From positions 1 through 61,041 of the forward strand of contig JBFWWW010000001.1 of the NCBI GenBank assembly GCA_050245975.1: a DNA stretch of 61,041 bases, given 5' to 3'. A program made the translations under genes and the position numbers. The DNA is from JBFWWW01 sp050245975. Its GTDB lineage: Bacteria > Pseudomonadota > Alphaproteobacteria > Rhizobiales > Hyphomicrobiaceae. This document shows, piece by piece, positions 1-8,029 of this stretch (positions are counted from its first letter, which is position 1; each line of letters opens with the position of its first letter). The notes below the pieces were generated by a model. The model was not told the DNA's origin and made no database searches. It saw only the letters and a program-made list of their open reading frames with translations.

Positions 1-66
1 CCAGGCAATGGACAACGAGCAGCCCCGCGTTCAATTTCGGCACCAACCCGGACACGCTCGGAGCTT

Positions 67-1203
67 TCACTCCCAGCTCAACGCGCCGCCGTTCTGGTAC
101 TCGATGACGCGCGTCTCGAAGAAGTTCTTCTCCTTCTTCAGGTCCATGGCTTCCGACATCCACGGGAACGGGTTTTCGGTCTCCTTGAAAACGGGCGCGA
201 GGCCAAGCTGGCCGCAGCGGCGGTTCGCAATGAAGTGCATGTAGGTCTCGCATAGCGCCGCGTTGAGGCCGAGAAAACCCCTCGGTATGGTATCGCGCCC
301 ATAGGCGGCCTCCAGCTCGGCAGCATCGCGCAGCATCCCGCGGACTTCGTCCTGAAACGGCTTGTTCCAAAGGTGGGGGTTCTCGGCCTTGATCTGATTG
401 ATGACATCGATGCCGAAGTTCAGGTGAATGCTCTCGTCGCGCAGGATGTACTGATACTGTTCGGCAATCCCGACCATCTTGTTACGCCGGCCCAGCGACA
501 GGATCTGCGCGAAGCCGGTGTAGAACCACATGCCCTCGAACACGACGTAGAACGCCACGAGATCACGGAGGAAGTCCTGGTCGGCCTCCCGCGTGCCCGT
601 CTTGAACCCGGCATCATCGAGGTTTCGGGTGTGCTTGAGAGCCCATGCCGCTTTGTCGGTGATCGACGGCACCTCGCGGTACATATTGAAAAGCTCGCCC
701 TCGTCGAGACCGAGGCTTTCGACGATGTACTGGAATGTGTGGGTGTGCACCGCCTCTTCGAATGCCTGGCGAAGCAGGTACTGCCGGCACTCGGGGTTCG
801 TGAGATGGCGGTAGATCGCCAGCACGATATTGTTGGCAACCAGGGATTCCGAGGCAGCAAAGAATCCCAGGTTGCGCTTGATGGCGCGCCGCTCGTCCTC
901 CGTCAGACCTTCGCGCGACTTCCAAAGCGCAATGTCAGCCTGCATGGAAACCTCGGTCGGCATCCAGTGATTGTTGCAGGCGGCGAGATATTTCTCCCAC
1001 GCCCAGGTGTACTTGAGGGGGAGGAGCTGGTTCACATCGGCGCGGCAGTTGATCATCGCCTTGTCGTCGACGGATACGCGGCCGGCGCCACGGGCGATCT
1101 CACCCAGTCCGGTCGCATCTGTCGGAAGAGCAGGGTCTTTCGCTACGGGTTTACGAGGAGCCGGTGCCGGCGTTGCTGGTTCGGACCAGTCGAGCATTGT
1201 CAT
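67..1203 (-). CDS. nrdB: Ribonucleoside-diphosphate reductase small subunit, Tyr-less class Ic type
   Basis: This is the metal-cofactor subunit (R2) that activates NrdA for reduction of ribonucleotides to deoxyribonucleotides. The 378-residue protein has the ferritin-like ligand set: E119 (AASES), E150 and H153 (EEAVH), a later FEGMW Glu and the RDESIH pair. Four residues after H153, where E. coli NrdB has radical Tyr122, there is Phe157 (codon at 733-735). The QAFEEAVHTHTF context is that of the Chlamydia R2c, which uses a Mn/Fe centre instead of a tyrosyl radical; cofactor use here is inferred from that likeness. The start chosen is the ATG at 1203, preceded by GGAG at 4 bp; a second ATG lies at 1197. 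It follows nrdA by 31 bp and is probably co-transcribed with it. Confidence 0.93.
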   Translation of the reverse strand: MTMLDWSEPATPAPAPRKPVAKDPALPTDATGLGEIARGAGRVSVDDKAMINCRADVNQLLPLKYTWAWEKYLAACNNHWMPTEVSMQADIALWKSREGLTEDERRAIKRNLGFFAASESLVANNIVLAIYRHLTNPECRQYLLRQAFEEAVHTHTFQYIVESLGLDEGELFNMYREVPSITDKAAWALKHTRNLDDAGFKTGTREADQDFLRDLVAFYVVFEGMWFYTGFAQILSLGRRNKMVGIAEQYQYILRDESIHLNFGIDVINQIKAENPHLWNKPFQDEVRGMLRDAAELEAAYGRDTIPRGFLGLNAALCETYMHFIANRRCGQLGLAPVFKETENPFPWMSEAMDLKKEKNFFETRVIEYQNGGALSWE

Positions 1204-1234
1204 GGTTCTCCGTATCGGGATGTCTGTTGCCGAC

Positions 1235-4129
1235 TTACTGGCAGGCTTCGCAGGTCGGATCATCGATCGAGCACGCCAGTACGGCCGGCTGCTCGTTCTC
1301 CGGTGGCGCCGACACCATGCCGGTGACCGAGACTGCGTTGAGCTTGCCGTCGGTGCCCTTGAGGGTTGATTTCTCGACGTGCGTGGCCGACTGCGTGCGC
1401 AGATAGTATGTCGTCTTCAACCCACGCTCCCATGCCAGCCGATAGAGAGCATCGAGCTTGCGGCCGTTGGGCGCCGCCAGGTACAGGTTCAGCAACTGAG
1501 CCTGATCGATCCACTTCTGCCGGCGCGCCGCCGCCTCGACGAGCCAATGAGCATCGATCTCGAAGGCCGTCGCGTAGAGCGCCTTCAGATCTTCCGGTAC
1601 GCGATCGATGGGCCCGAGCGAACCGTCGAAATACTTGAGATCCGATATCATCACCTCGTCCCACAACCCGCGCGTCTTGAGATCGTGGACAAGGAACGGG
1701 TTCACGACCGTGAAGTCGCCCGACATATTTGCTTTAACGTAAAGGTTGCGGAATGCAGGCTCGATCGACTGCGCCACGCCCACGATGTTGGAGATCGTCG
1801 CCGTTGGCGCGATGGCCATGACATTTGAATTGCGCATGCCGCTTTTCATCACGCGCTGGCGCAGAACGTCCCAGTCGAGCGTCATCGATGCATCGAGCCG
1901 CAGGTACTCGCCGCGCGCCTCCTCGAGCAGCTTGATGGAGTCGATGGGCAGGATGCCGCGGCTCCACAGCGATCCTTCGAAGGAGGCGTACCGCCCGCGC
2001 TCGACGGCAAGATCGACCGACGCCGAGATGGCACAATAGCTGATGGCCTCCATGCTCGCATCGGCGAACGTGACAGCTTCCGCCGAGCCGAACGGGATGC
2101 GCAGAGCATGCAGGGCGTCCTGGAATCCCATCAGGCCGAGACCAACCGGCCGATGCCGCAGATTCGAACGCCGCGCTTCGGGGATCGTGTAGAAATTGAT
2201 GTCGACCACGTTGTCGAGCATGCGCATGGCCGTGTTCACGGTGCGCGTGAGGCGCACCTTGTCCAACCCGGTGTCTGTCACGTGCGCGGCAAGATTGATG
2301 GAGCCGAGGTTGCAGACGGCCACTTCGGCATCCGAGGTGTTGAGCGTGATCTCTGTGCACAGGTTGGATGAGTGAATGACCCCGCAGTGTTGCTGCGGCG
2401 ACCGGATATTGCAGGGGTCCTTGAAAGTGACCCACGGGTGCCCGGTCTCGAACAGCATGGTCAGCATGCGACGCCAGAGGTCCACGGCGCGCACACGCTT
2501 GGCAACCTTCATCTCCATGCGCTCGGCCTTTTGCTCGTAGGCGGCGTAGCGTTCGGCGAAGCCCCTGCCATAGAGATCGTGCAGGTCCGGCGTTTCATCC
2601 GGCGAGAACAGCGTCCACTGGCCATCTTCGGCCACGCGCTGCATGAAGAGGTCCGGCACCCAATTGGCCGTGTTCATGTCATGCGTGCGACGGCGGTCGT
2701 CACCGGTGTTCTTCCTCAAGTCGAGAAACTCTTCGATGTCGATATGCCACGTTTCCAGGTAAGCGCAGACCGCACCCTTGCGCTTGCCGCCCTGGTTGAC
2801 GGCGATTGCCGTGTCATTCGCCACCTTTAGGAACGGCACTACGCCCTGGCTCTGGCCGTTGGTTCCCTTGATGTGCGCACCCAGTCCGCGCACGCGCGAC
2901 CAGTCGTTGCCAAGGCCGCCGGAATACTTGGCCAGCAAGGCATTGTCCTTGATGGACTTGAAGATGCTGTCGAGATCGTCCGAAACGGTCGTCAGGAAAC
3001 AAGACGATAACTGCGGCCGTGTTGTGCCGGCATTGAACAGCGTCGGCGTCGAGCACATGAAATCGAACGAGGAGATCAGATCATAGAACTCGATAGCGCG
3101 CGCCTCCCGATCGATCTCCCGCAAGGCAAGACCCATGGCCACGCGCATGAAGAACGCCTGCGGCAGCTCGAAACGCACGCCACGTGTTTGCAGAAAGTAG
3201 CGGTCGTAAAGCGTCTGCAGGCCGAGGAATTGAAACTGCAGGTCGCGCTCTGGTTTCAAGGCGGCGGCAAGGCGAGCGAGATCGAAGCGGCCCAGCTCGG
3301 GATCAAGCAGCTCGGCCTTGATGCCGGTTGCGACATAGGCCGGAAAGTACTCGGGATAGCGTGCGCTCATGTCGGACTGGGTTGCCTGCTCAGGCCGCCC
3401 GTGGACGAAGCTCAACGCCTCGGATCGCAGCTTGTCGAGCAGAAGACGCGCGGTGACGTAGGCGTAGTTTGGTTCCTGCTCGATCAATGTCCGCGCCGCC
3501 ATGATCGGGGCAAGCACCAACTCCTCGGGGGTGATGCCGTCGTAGAGGTTGCGGTGGGTCTCGGCGAGGATTGGGGCGGCTTCGACATCGCTCAGGCCAC
3601 TGCACGCTTCGGTGACGACCTGCGCCAGCCGCGCATCGTCAAGCGCAACAAGAGTGCCGTCGGCCCGCTTGACATGGAGTGACGGTCCTGCAGCGACGGC
3701 GATCGTGGCGGATTTTGCAGCCGCGCGCTGCCGGGCACGCTCCTCGCGGTACAGCACGTACGCACGTGCGACTTTGTGATGCTCGCCCCGCATCAGCGCG
3801 AGTTCGACCTGGTCCTGTATTTCCTCGACATGGAATGTGCGACCTGCCTCGCCGCGCCGCGTCAGAGCCCCCATCACCTGCTGGGTCACGCCTTCAACCG
3901 CTTCGTGGACACGGCGCGAGGCTGCAGCGCGCCCGCCTTCAACCGCGAGGAATGCTTTGGTAACAGCCACACTGATCTTGCTGGCATCGAACGGCGTGAC
4001 AGAACCGTTGCGGCGGATCACCTGATAGGAGGGTGTCGCGGTTGTCGGAGGTTCACCAGCGACGGCCTTGGCGCCCCCATTGCGGCCCGGCGTTCCCGGC
4101 CGTGCTTCAAGAGTCATAGACATCGGCAT
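1235..4129 (-). CDS. nrdA: Ribonucleoside-diphosphate reductase large subunit with two ATP-cones
   Basis: This is the catalytic R1 subunit, partner of the downstream nrdB. About 964 residues. The N-terminus carries an ATP-cone (VIRRNGSVTPFDASKISV) and a second cone-like repeat (VKRADGTLVALDDARL), which are allosteric activity domains. The core shows LSSCFLTTVSDDLDSIF, the NLCTEI active-site segment, the ATATISNI-type loop as APTATISNIVG, and a C-terminal redox pair in CEACQ. Four ATGs crowd the 5' end (4138, 4129, 4123, 4117); 4129 is preferred because GGGG lies just upstream. The leader holds a cobalamin riboswitch, so expression is probably reduced when B12 is plentiful. Two ATP-cones fit R1 partners of class Ic R2 proteins, which is a family-level inference. 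Confidence 0.93.
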   Translation of the reverse strand: MPMSMTLEARPGTPGRNGGAKAVAGEPPTTATPSYQVIRRNGSVTPFDASKISVAVTKAFLAVEGGRAAASRRVHEAVEGVTQQVMGALTRRGEAGRTFHVEEIQDQVELALMRGEHHKVARAYVLYREERARQRAAAKSATIAVAAGPSLHVKRADGTLVALDDARLAQVVTEACSGLSDVEAAPILAETHRNLYDGITPEELVLAPIMAARTLIEQEPNYAYVTARLLLDKLRSEALSFVHGRPEQATQSDMSARYPEYFPAYVATGIKAELLDPELGRFDLARLAAALKPERDLQFQFLGLQTLYDRYFLQTRGVRFELPQAFFMRVAMGLALREIDREARAIEFYDLISSFDFMCSTPTLFNAGTTRPQLSSCFLTTVSDDLDSIFKSIKDNALLAKYSGGLGNDWSRVRGLGAHIKGTNGQSQGVVPFLKVANDTAIAVNQGGKRKGAVCAYLETWHIDIEEFLDLRKNTGDDRRRTHDMNTANWVPDLFMQRVAEDGQWTLFSPDETPDLHDLYGRGFAERYAAYEQKAERMEMKVAKRVRAVDLWRRMLTMLFETGHPWVTFKDPCNIRSPQQHCGVIHSSNLCTEITLNTSDAEVAVCNLGSINLAAHVTDTGLDKVRLTRTVNTAMRMLDNVVDINFYTIPEARRSNLRHRPVGLGLMGFQDALHALRIPFGSAEAVTFADASMEAISYCAISASVDLAVERGRYASFEGSLWSRGILPIDSIKLLEEARGEYLRLDASMTLDWDVLRQRVMKSGMRNSNVMAIAPTATISNIVGVAQSIEPAFRNLYVKANMSGDFTVVNPFLVHDLKTRGLWDEVMISDLKYFDGSLGPIDRVPEDLKALYATAFEIDAHWLVEAAARRQKWIDQAQLLNLYLAAPNGRKLDALYRLAWERGLKTTYYLRTQSATHVEKSTLKGTDGKLNAVSVTGMVSAPPENEQPAVLACSIDDPTCEACQ

Positions 4130-4245
4130 ACACCCCATCTTGCTGGGGGCATGGGCCGAGCGGACGCATGCTGGAAGGGCGCAGTATACGCGCCTGCAAG
4201 CCTGGCAAGCGACCACCGGGACACCCCGCCCGAGGACGTTTTTCG

Positions 4246-4432
4246 CTTGTCGAGGCAGGTCTCCTGGCTCGCGGGTCGCTGCTCTCGTCCGGTCTTCCCA
4301 AACCCTCGGGTTCAGTGACTCAGAATGGACGAAAGCTCGCCGCTCACAGTTGCGGGGGCAGCCCCGGAATGGCCCGAAGTAGGCGCACCGGGTTCCCTCT
4401 TAGCCCGGGGCCGAACAGGCCCCGAGAACCAC
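4246..4432 (-). promoter_or_regulatory. Cobalamin (B12) riboswitch in the nrdAB leader
   Basis: Read on the minus strand, the segment contains in order the GGTTCTC-type P3 region, AAGAGGGAA, a CCCGGTG arm, GCCCCCGCAACTGTGA (the conserved core), GTCACTG, GGGAAG.CCG and finally the B12 box GCCAGGAGACCTGCC at about 4252-4266. All conserved blocks of the class are present in the right order. Its 3' end is roughly 120 bp upstream of the nrdA start. An arm pair at 4243-4249 and 4206-4212 (CAAGCGA/TCGCTTG) could form the downstream expression-platform hairpin, but no U-run follows, so translational or antiterminator control cannot be told apart. Confidence 0.95.
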
Positions 4433-4434
4433 GA

Positions 4435-4450
4435 CATCTATATCTAGATG
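4435..4450. repeat. Inverted repeat at the outer edge of the nrdA leader
   Basis: CATCTA at 4435-4440 and TAGATG at 4445-4450 form a 6-bp inverted repeat with a 4-base centre, just before the riboswitch on the minus strand. An AT-rich TAGATA in the same place could serve as the -10 of the nrdA promoter. No NrdR-box pair was recognised. Confidence 0.35.
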
Positions 4451-4520
4451 GCGATTCGCATCACGAACGCAACGGGTGGCGGCGGATGGACGGCGGAACC
4501 CCGCCAAATTCGAGTTTACC

Positions 4521-4554
4521 TGTATCCTTTTGTTGTGTACAACGACGTAATACA
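4521..4554. promoter_or_regulatory. Two-tier symmetric palindrome, candidate GntR operator
   Basis: TGTAT (4521-4525) and ATACA (4550-4554), and inside them GTTGT (4532-4536) and ACAAC (4539-4543), share exactly the same centre between 4537 and 4538. The core TTGTGTACAA is close to the TTGT..ACAA boxes bound by FadR/FCD regulators. It sits 60 bp upstream of the GntR start and between the divergent nrdA leader and this operon, so autoregulation is the natural inference. Confidence 0.55.
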
Positions 4555-4613
4555 GAAATGCATTCAAAATGGCGCCTGCGTTGGGGACTGTGCCGTTTTA
4601 CGAGGAGGGGAAT

Positions 4614-5318
4614 GTGCCACGCGCCTCGGCCGTCAAGCAGATCGTTCCGACGCTTCGCCATCGGCTCTTGGACTGGTCCTATCCACCACGCCATCCGCTG
4701 ACCGAAGAGAGTCTGTGCGCTGAGTTCGGCGTCAGCCGTTCGCCGATCCGTCAGGCTTTGACCGAACTCGCCGCCGAAGGATTGCTCGAGCGTGACCCGC
4801 ACCAAAGCTACCGAGTGCGCCAGCTCTTGCTCACTGATGTCCAGGATCTCTACGAGTTTCGCTACGCCATCGAGGTGCAGGCAGTGCGAGGGCTCGCTCG
4901 AAACGGGCTTGCCAAGGATGTCGACGCGCGGCTGCGCAACCAGTGGGCGAATCCCAAAAAGCTCAAGAAGCTTTCACCGCAGGTCTTGGCTGGCCTCGAC
5001 GAGGCTTTCCATGCCGACCTTGTCGCGGCTCATGGCAACCAGCTGATGGTGGACCAAATCCGGCGCATCAATGAGCGCCTGCATGCGTTCCGCGCGTTCG
5101 ATTTCTCGCACAGTGATCGTGCGCAATCGACCGGCGAGGAACACACGGCCGTTCTTGATCGCATCGCAGCCCGCGATGAGACGGGGGCTGCTGACGCACT
5201 ACGTCAGAACATCACCAGTGGCCTCGACAACGTTGAGATCACCATCATGCATTTGTTGGCGCGGTCTCATTCTTGTGTCGAAAACAGGGAGAAACGACAT
5301 GGACGCCGCAGCCTCTAA
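4614..5318 (+). CDS. GntR family (FCD-type) transcriptional regulator
   Basis: Likely local regulator of the permease-to-carbamate-kinase operon. About 234 residues: an N-terminal winged helix with LTEESLCAEFGVSRSPIRQA (residues about 35-55) and a C-terminal all-helical FCD ligand domain with the metal-binding-type pattern (D in LDEAFHADL, H in EEHTAVL). The GTG at 4614 is preferred over the ATG at 4569 because AGGAGGGG lies directly upstream. Its 3' end overlaps the permease start by 20 bp, so the two are translationally linked. A symmetric palindrome upstream is a good candidate for its own operator. The ligand is unknown. Confidence 0.88.
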   Translation: MPRASAVKQIVPTLRHRLLDWSYPPRHPLTEESLCAEFGVSRSPIRQALTELAAEGLLERDPHQSYRVRQLLLTDVQDLYEFRYAIEVQAVRGLARNGLAKDVDARLRNQWANPKKLKKLSPQVLAGLDEAFHADLVAAHGNQLMVDQIRRINERLHAFRAFDFSHSDRAQSTGEEHTAVLDRIAARDETGAADALRQNITSGLDNVEITIMHLLARSHSCVENREKRHGRRSL

Positions 5319-6903
5319 AGCTCGCCCCACACTTTGGGCTGCAGGAGACATGAATGCCTTCTTCGGCCTATTCACCAACGTTCTTCTGAACGTCCTGGTT
5401 CTTTCCTCTCTCTGTCTCGGCGTGGCAAGGTTGCCGAGCGACCTTGTGTTCGGGCGCATTCTGCCGGCACTCGGCATTGCACTGCCGATCGGCAATCTCT
5501 ACTACGCCTGGCTCGCCTACCGGCGTGGCATGGCCGACGGCCGCAACGACGTGGCGGCATTGCCCTACGGGCCGAGCGTGCCACAGATGTTCATTGTCAC
5601 CTTCGTGGTGATGCTGCCGACCTACATCGCGACCAACGATGCCATCCTCGGTTGGAAGCTCGGCCTGATCTGGGCGATGATCGTCGGCCTCATCACGCTA
5701 AGCGGAATCCTGGTTGGCCCCGCGATCCGCAAGTACACGCCCCGCGCTGCGATGCTCGGCACACTGGCGGGTGTCTCCATCGCCTTCATATCAATGCGTC
5801 CGGCATTCCTGATCTTCGATACCGCCTGGATCGGGCTGATCTGCTTCATGATCGTGCTGGTCTCATGGGTCGGGCGGACGCGCCTGCCCTTCGGGCTTCC
5901 CGGTGGCCTGGTCATTATCGTGCTCGGCGGCGTCATGGCCTGGGTCGGCGTGTGGATGGGCTGGACCGACATCATGTCGACCAAGAAGGTCAGCGGATCA
6001 CTGGATCTGGTGTCCCTGCATCTGCCGATGTTCTCCTTCGACGTGTTCTCGGTGCCGATGGATAAGGTCTGGCCGCTCCTGGTCACCGCCATTCCGCTCG
6101 GCATCTACAATTTCACCGAAGCGATGAACAACGTCGAATCGGCCGCCGCCAGCGGTGACGAATACGACCTGCGTTACGTGCTGTTTGCCGACGGACTTGG
6201 CGGCGTGGTCGGCGCGCTGCTCGGCTCACCGTTTCCGCCGGCGGTCTATATCGGCCATCCGGGTTGGAAGGCGATGGGCGGCCGTGTTGGCTATTCGCTG
6301 TTCACCGGCATCTTCGTGTCCATCGTCTGCTTCTTCGGCCTAGCCGCGTTCCTCCTGTCGGTCGTGCCGTTGGTCGCCATCCTGCCTATCCTGCTGTTTA
6401 TCGGGCTGGTGATCGGGGCGCAGGCGTTCCAGGCTTGTCCGCGCCGGCACGCGCCGGCCATCGTGTTGGCGCTCGTGCCCAGCATCGCCGAGTGGGCGCG
6501 GGGGCAGGTCTCCGGCACGCTGAGCGCCGCAGGCGTCGCCACAAATCCGGTGCCGCCCGACACGATCAAGGCTCTGGCCGGCAACGGCGTGATCTATCAT
6601 GGCATGGAGCTTGCCGGCGGCGGTGCGGTCCTTGCCGGCCTGATGCTCGGTGCGATCGCGGTGTTCGTGATCGACCGCCGCTTCAACTGGGCGGCTGTAT
6701 TCGCGATGTTCGCGGCCGCGCTGTCGTTTTTCGGCTTCATCAACGGCTCTCACCTCGCGATCAATGCCTCGCCTGCCGTGAGTGCGGCCTATTTCATGGC
6801 GTCGCTGATGTTCTCGTTTCTTGCCTGGCGTCAGCTGAAGGACGGCGAGGGCATCAGCTGGCTCCCTGTCGACAACGATGAAGAAGGTGTCCTTCATTCA
6901 TGA
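5299..6903 (+). CDS. NCS2-type (xanthine/uracil/AzgA-like) permease
   Basis: Inner-membrane symporter of the nucleobase-cation symporter-2 fold, about 534 residues with 12-14 hydrophobic segments. Family-like landmarks are the FTEAMNNVESAAASGDEYD stretch and the following DGLGGVVGALLGSPFPPAVY, near the substrate site. The start at 5299 follows AGGGAGAAACGAC and overlaps the regulator end. It ends with ATGA shared with the next gene, so it is firmly in the operon. NCS2 proteins import purines, pyrimidines or related cyclic ureides; with the nitrogen-releasing enzymes downstream the cargo is probably a ureide or carbamoylated compound, which is inference. Confidence 0.85.
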   Translation: MDAAASKARPTLWAAGDMNAFFGLFTNVLLNVLVLSSLCLGVARLPSDLVFGRILPALGIALPIGNLYYAWLAYRRGMADGRNDVAALPYGPSVPQMFIVTFVVMLPTYIATNDAILGWKLGLIWAMIVGLITLSGILVGPAIRKYTPRAAMLGTLAGVSIAFISMRPAFLIFDTAWIGLICFMIVLVSWVGRTRLPFGLPGGLVIIVLGGVMAWVGVWMGWTDIMSTKKVSGSLDLVSLHLPMFSFDVFSVPMDKVWPLLVTAIPLGIYNFTEAMNNVESAAASGDEYDLRYVLFADGLGGVVGALLGSPFPPAVYIGHPGWKAMGGRVGYSLFTGIFVSIVCFFGLAAFLLSVVPLVAILPILLFIGLVIGAQAFQACPRRHAPAIVLALVPSIAEWARGQVSGTLSAAGVATNPVPPDTIKALAGNGVIYHGMELAGGGAVLAGLMLGAIAVFVIDRRFNWAAVFAMFAAALSFFGFINGSHLAINASPAVSAAYFMASLMFSFLAWRQLKDGEGISWLPVDNDEEGVLHS

Positions 6904-7280
6904 GCAAAACACTGTTCGTCAACGGCACCCTGATGAAGGGCCTCGCTCTGCACAAAAATCTGGAAGGTGCCGAATTCCTCGGTGCCTTCCACACGGCCCC
7001 GATCTACCGCATCTACTCCATCAACGACGTGCATCCGGGCATGTACGAAGTCGCGAGCGGTGGCGTGTCGGTCGCCGGCGAGCTGTACAAAATGAGCGAC
7101 GAGACCTGGGCCAAGGTCGAGGCCGGTGAACCGCCGCACCTCTACTGTGGGCCGGTCAAGCTCAACAACGGGCGCATTGTCGAGGGCATCCTGTATCCCG
7201 CGGACAAGATCAAGCCGGAGCACGTCGATATTTCGCGCTTCGGCGACTGGCGCGTCTACATGGCATCCAAGGACAAGTGA
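6900..7280 (+). CDS. Stand-alone allophanate-hydrolase C-terminal-like (GGCT-fold) protein
   Basis: A 126-residue protein with the pattern of the C-terminal domain of allophanate hydrolases: VNGTLMKGLALHKNL, a TAPIYRIYSI strand, PGMYEVASGG, VAGELYKM and a terminal NNGRIVEGILYP. In AtzF/DUR1,2-type enzymes that domain finishes breakdown of the N-carboxyurea intermediate. Here it occurs without the amidase-signature half. Its start overlaps the permease stop by ATGA. The neighbour downstream is biuret-hydrolase-like, whose product would be allophanate, so the pairing makes chemical sense; direct function remains inference. A generic gamma-glutamylcyclotransferase-like fold is the alternative label. 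Confidence 0.72.
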   Translation: MSKTLFVNGTLMKGLALHKNLEGAEFLGAFHTAPIYRIYSINDVHPGMYEVASGGVSVAGELYKMSDETWAKVEAGEPPHLYCGPVKLNNGRIVEGILYPADKIKPEHVDISRFGDWRVYMASKDK

Positions 7281-7285
7281 ATGCC

Positions 7286-7314
7286 CAGGCGGAGGAGGCA
7301 TCCTCCTCCGCCTG
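7286..7314 (+). repeat. Perfect 13-bp GC-rich hairpin inside the operon
   Basis: CAGGCGGAGGAGG (7286-7298) and its exact complement (7302-7314) flank a 3-base loop in the 72-bp gap between two genes. No U-run follows, so it is not a normal terminator; mRNA stabilisation, processing or partial attenuation between the first three and the following genes are possible. Confidence 0.8.
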
Positions 7315-7352
7315 CATCGACCGTAAGGACCGCGAACGTCTGGAGTGGCGTC

Positions 7353-8018
7353 ATGACAAAAATTTTCAAGGCCGAGCCTTGCGATCTGGGTTTTGATCTG
7401 GCGAGTACCGCGCTCGTCATCATCGACATGCAGCGCGACTTCCTTGAGCCCGGCGGGTTTGGTTCGATGCTCGGCAACGACGTTTCGCTGCTGCGCTCGT
7501 CCATTGCCCCGTGCAAGGCGGTGCTGGAAGCGGCACGCAAGGCGAAGATGCTCGTAATCCATACCCGCGAGGGCCATGCGCCCGACATGGCAGACTGCCC
7601 GCCATCGAAGAAGGTGCGGGGAGGCCTGAAGGTCGGCATCGGCGATGAAGGTCCGATGGGTCGCGTGCTGATCCGCGGCGAGAAGGGGCACGACATCATT
7701 CCGGAACTCAGTCCGGCACCGAACGAGCCGGTGATCGACAAGCCGGGCAAGGGTGCGTTCTTCGCCACAGACCTCGAGTTGATGCTGCGTAATCGCGGCA
7801 TCAAGACACTGATCGTCTGCGGCGTGACCACGGAGGTCTGCGTCAATACCACGGTGCGCGAAGCCAACGATCGCGGCTTCGAATGCCTTGTCGTATCGGA
7901 TGCGGTCGGTTCCTATTTTCCTGAGTTCAATCGCATCGCCCTGGAAATGATCAAGGCGCAGGGCGGGATCTTCGGTTGGGTCGCGCCGTCTGCGGCCGTC
8001 ATAGCCGCCATCGGCTGA
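7353..8018 (+). CDS. Isochorismatase-fold cysteine hydrolase, biuret-hydrolase-like
   Basis: About 221 residues with the D-K-C triad of the family: Asp in IIDMQRDF, Lys in IDKPGKGAF and Cys in GVTTEVCVNTT. Segments HTREGH.PD.AD, IPEL and REANDRG.ECL strongly resemble characterised biuret amidohydrolases (BiuH), which turn biuret into allophanate and ammonia; ureidoacrylate hydrolase RutB is a more distant relative. The start at 7353 has TGGAG at a good distance. Placement between an allophanate-hydrolase-like domain and the carbamoyl-transfer genes supports action on a ureide amide bond. Exact substrate cannot be read from sequence. Confidence 0.82.
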   Translation: MTKIFKAEPCDLGFDLASTALVIIDMQRDFLEPGGFGSMLGNDVSLLRSSIAPCKAVLEAARKAKMLVIHTREGHAPDMADCPPSKKVRGGLKVGIGDEGPMGRVLIRGEKGHDIIPELSPAPNEPVIDKPGKGAFFATDLELMLRNRGIKTLIVCGVTTEVCVNTTVREANDRGFECLVVSDAVGSYFPEFNRIALEMIKAQGGIFGWVAPSAAVIAAIG

Positions 8019-8029
8019 CGCGGCACACC

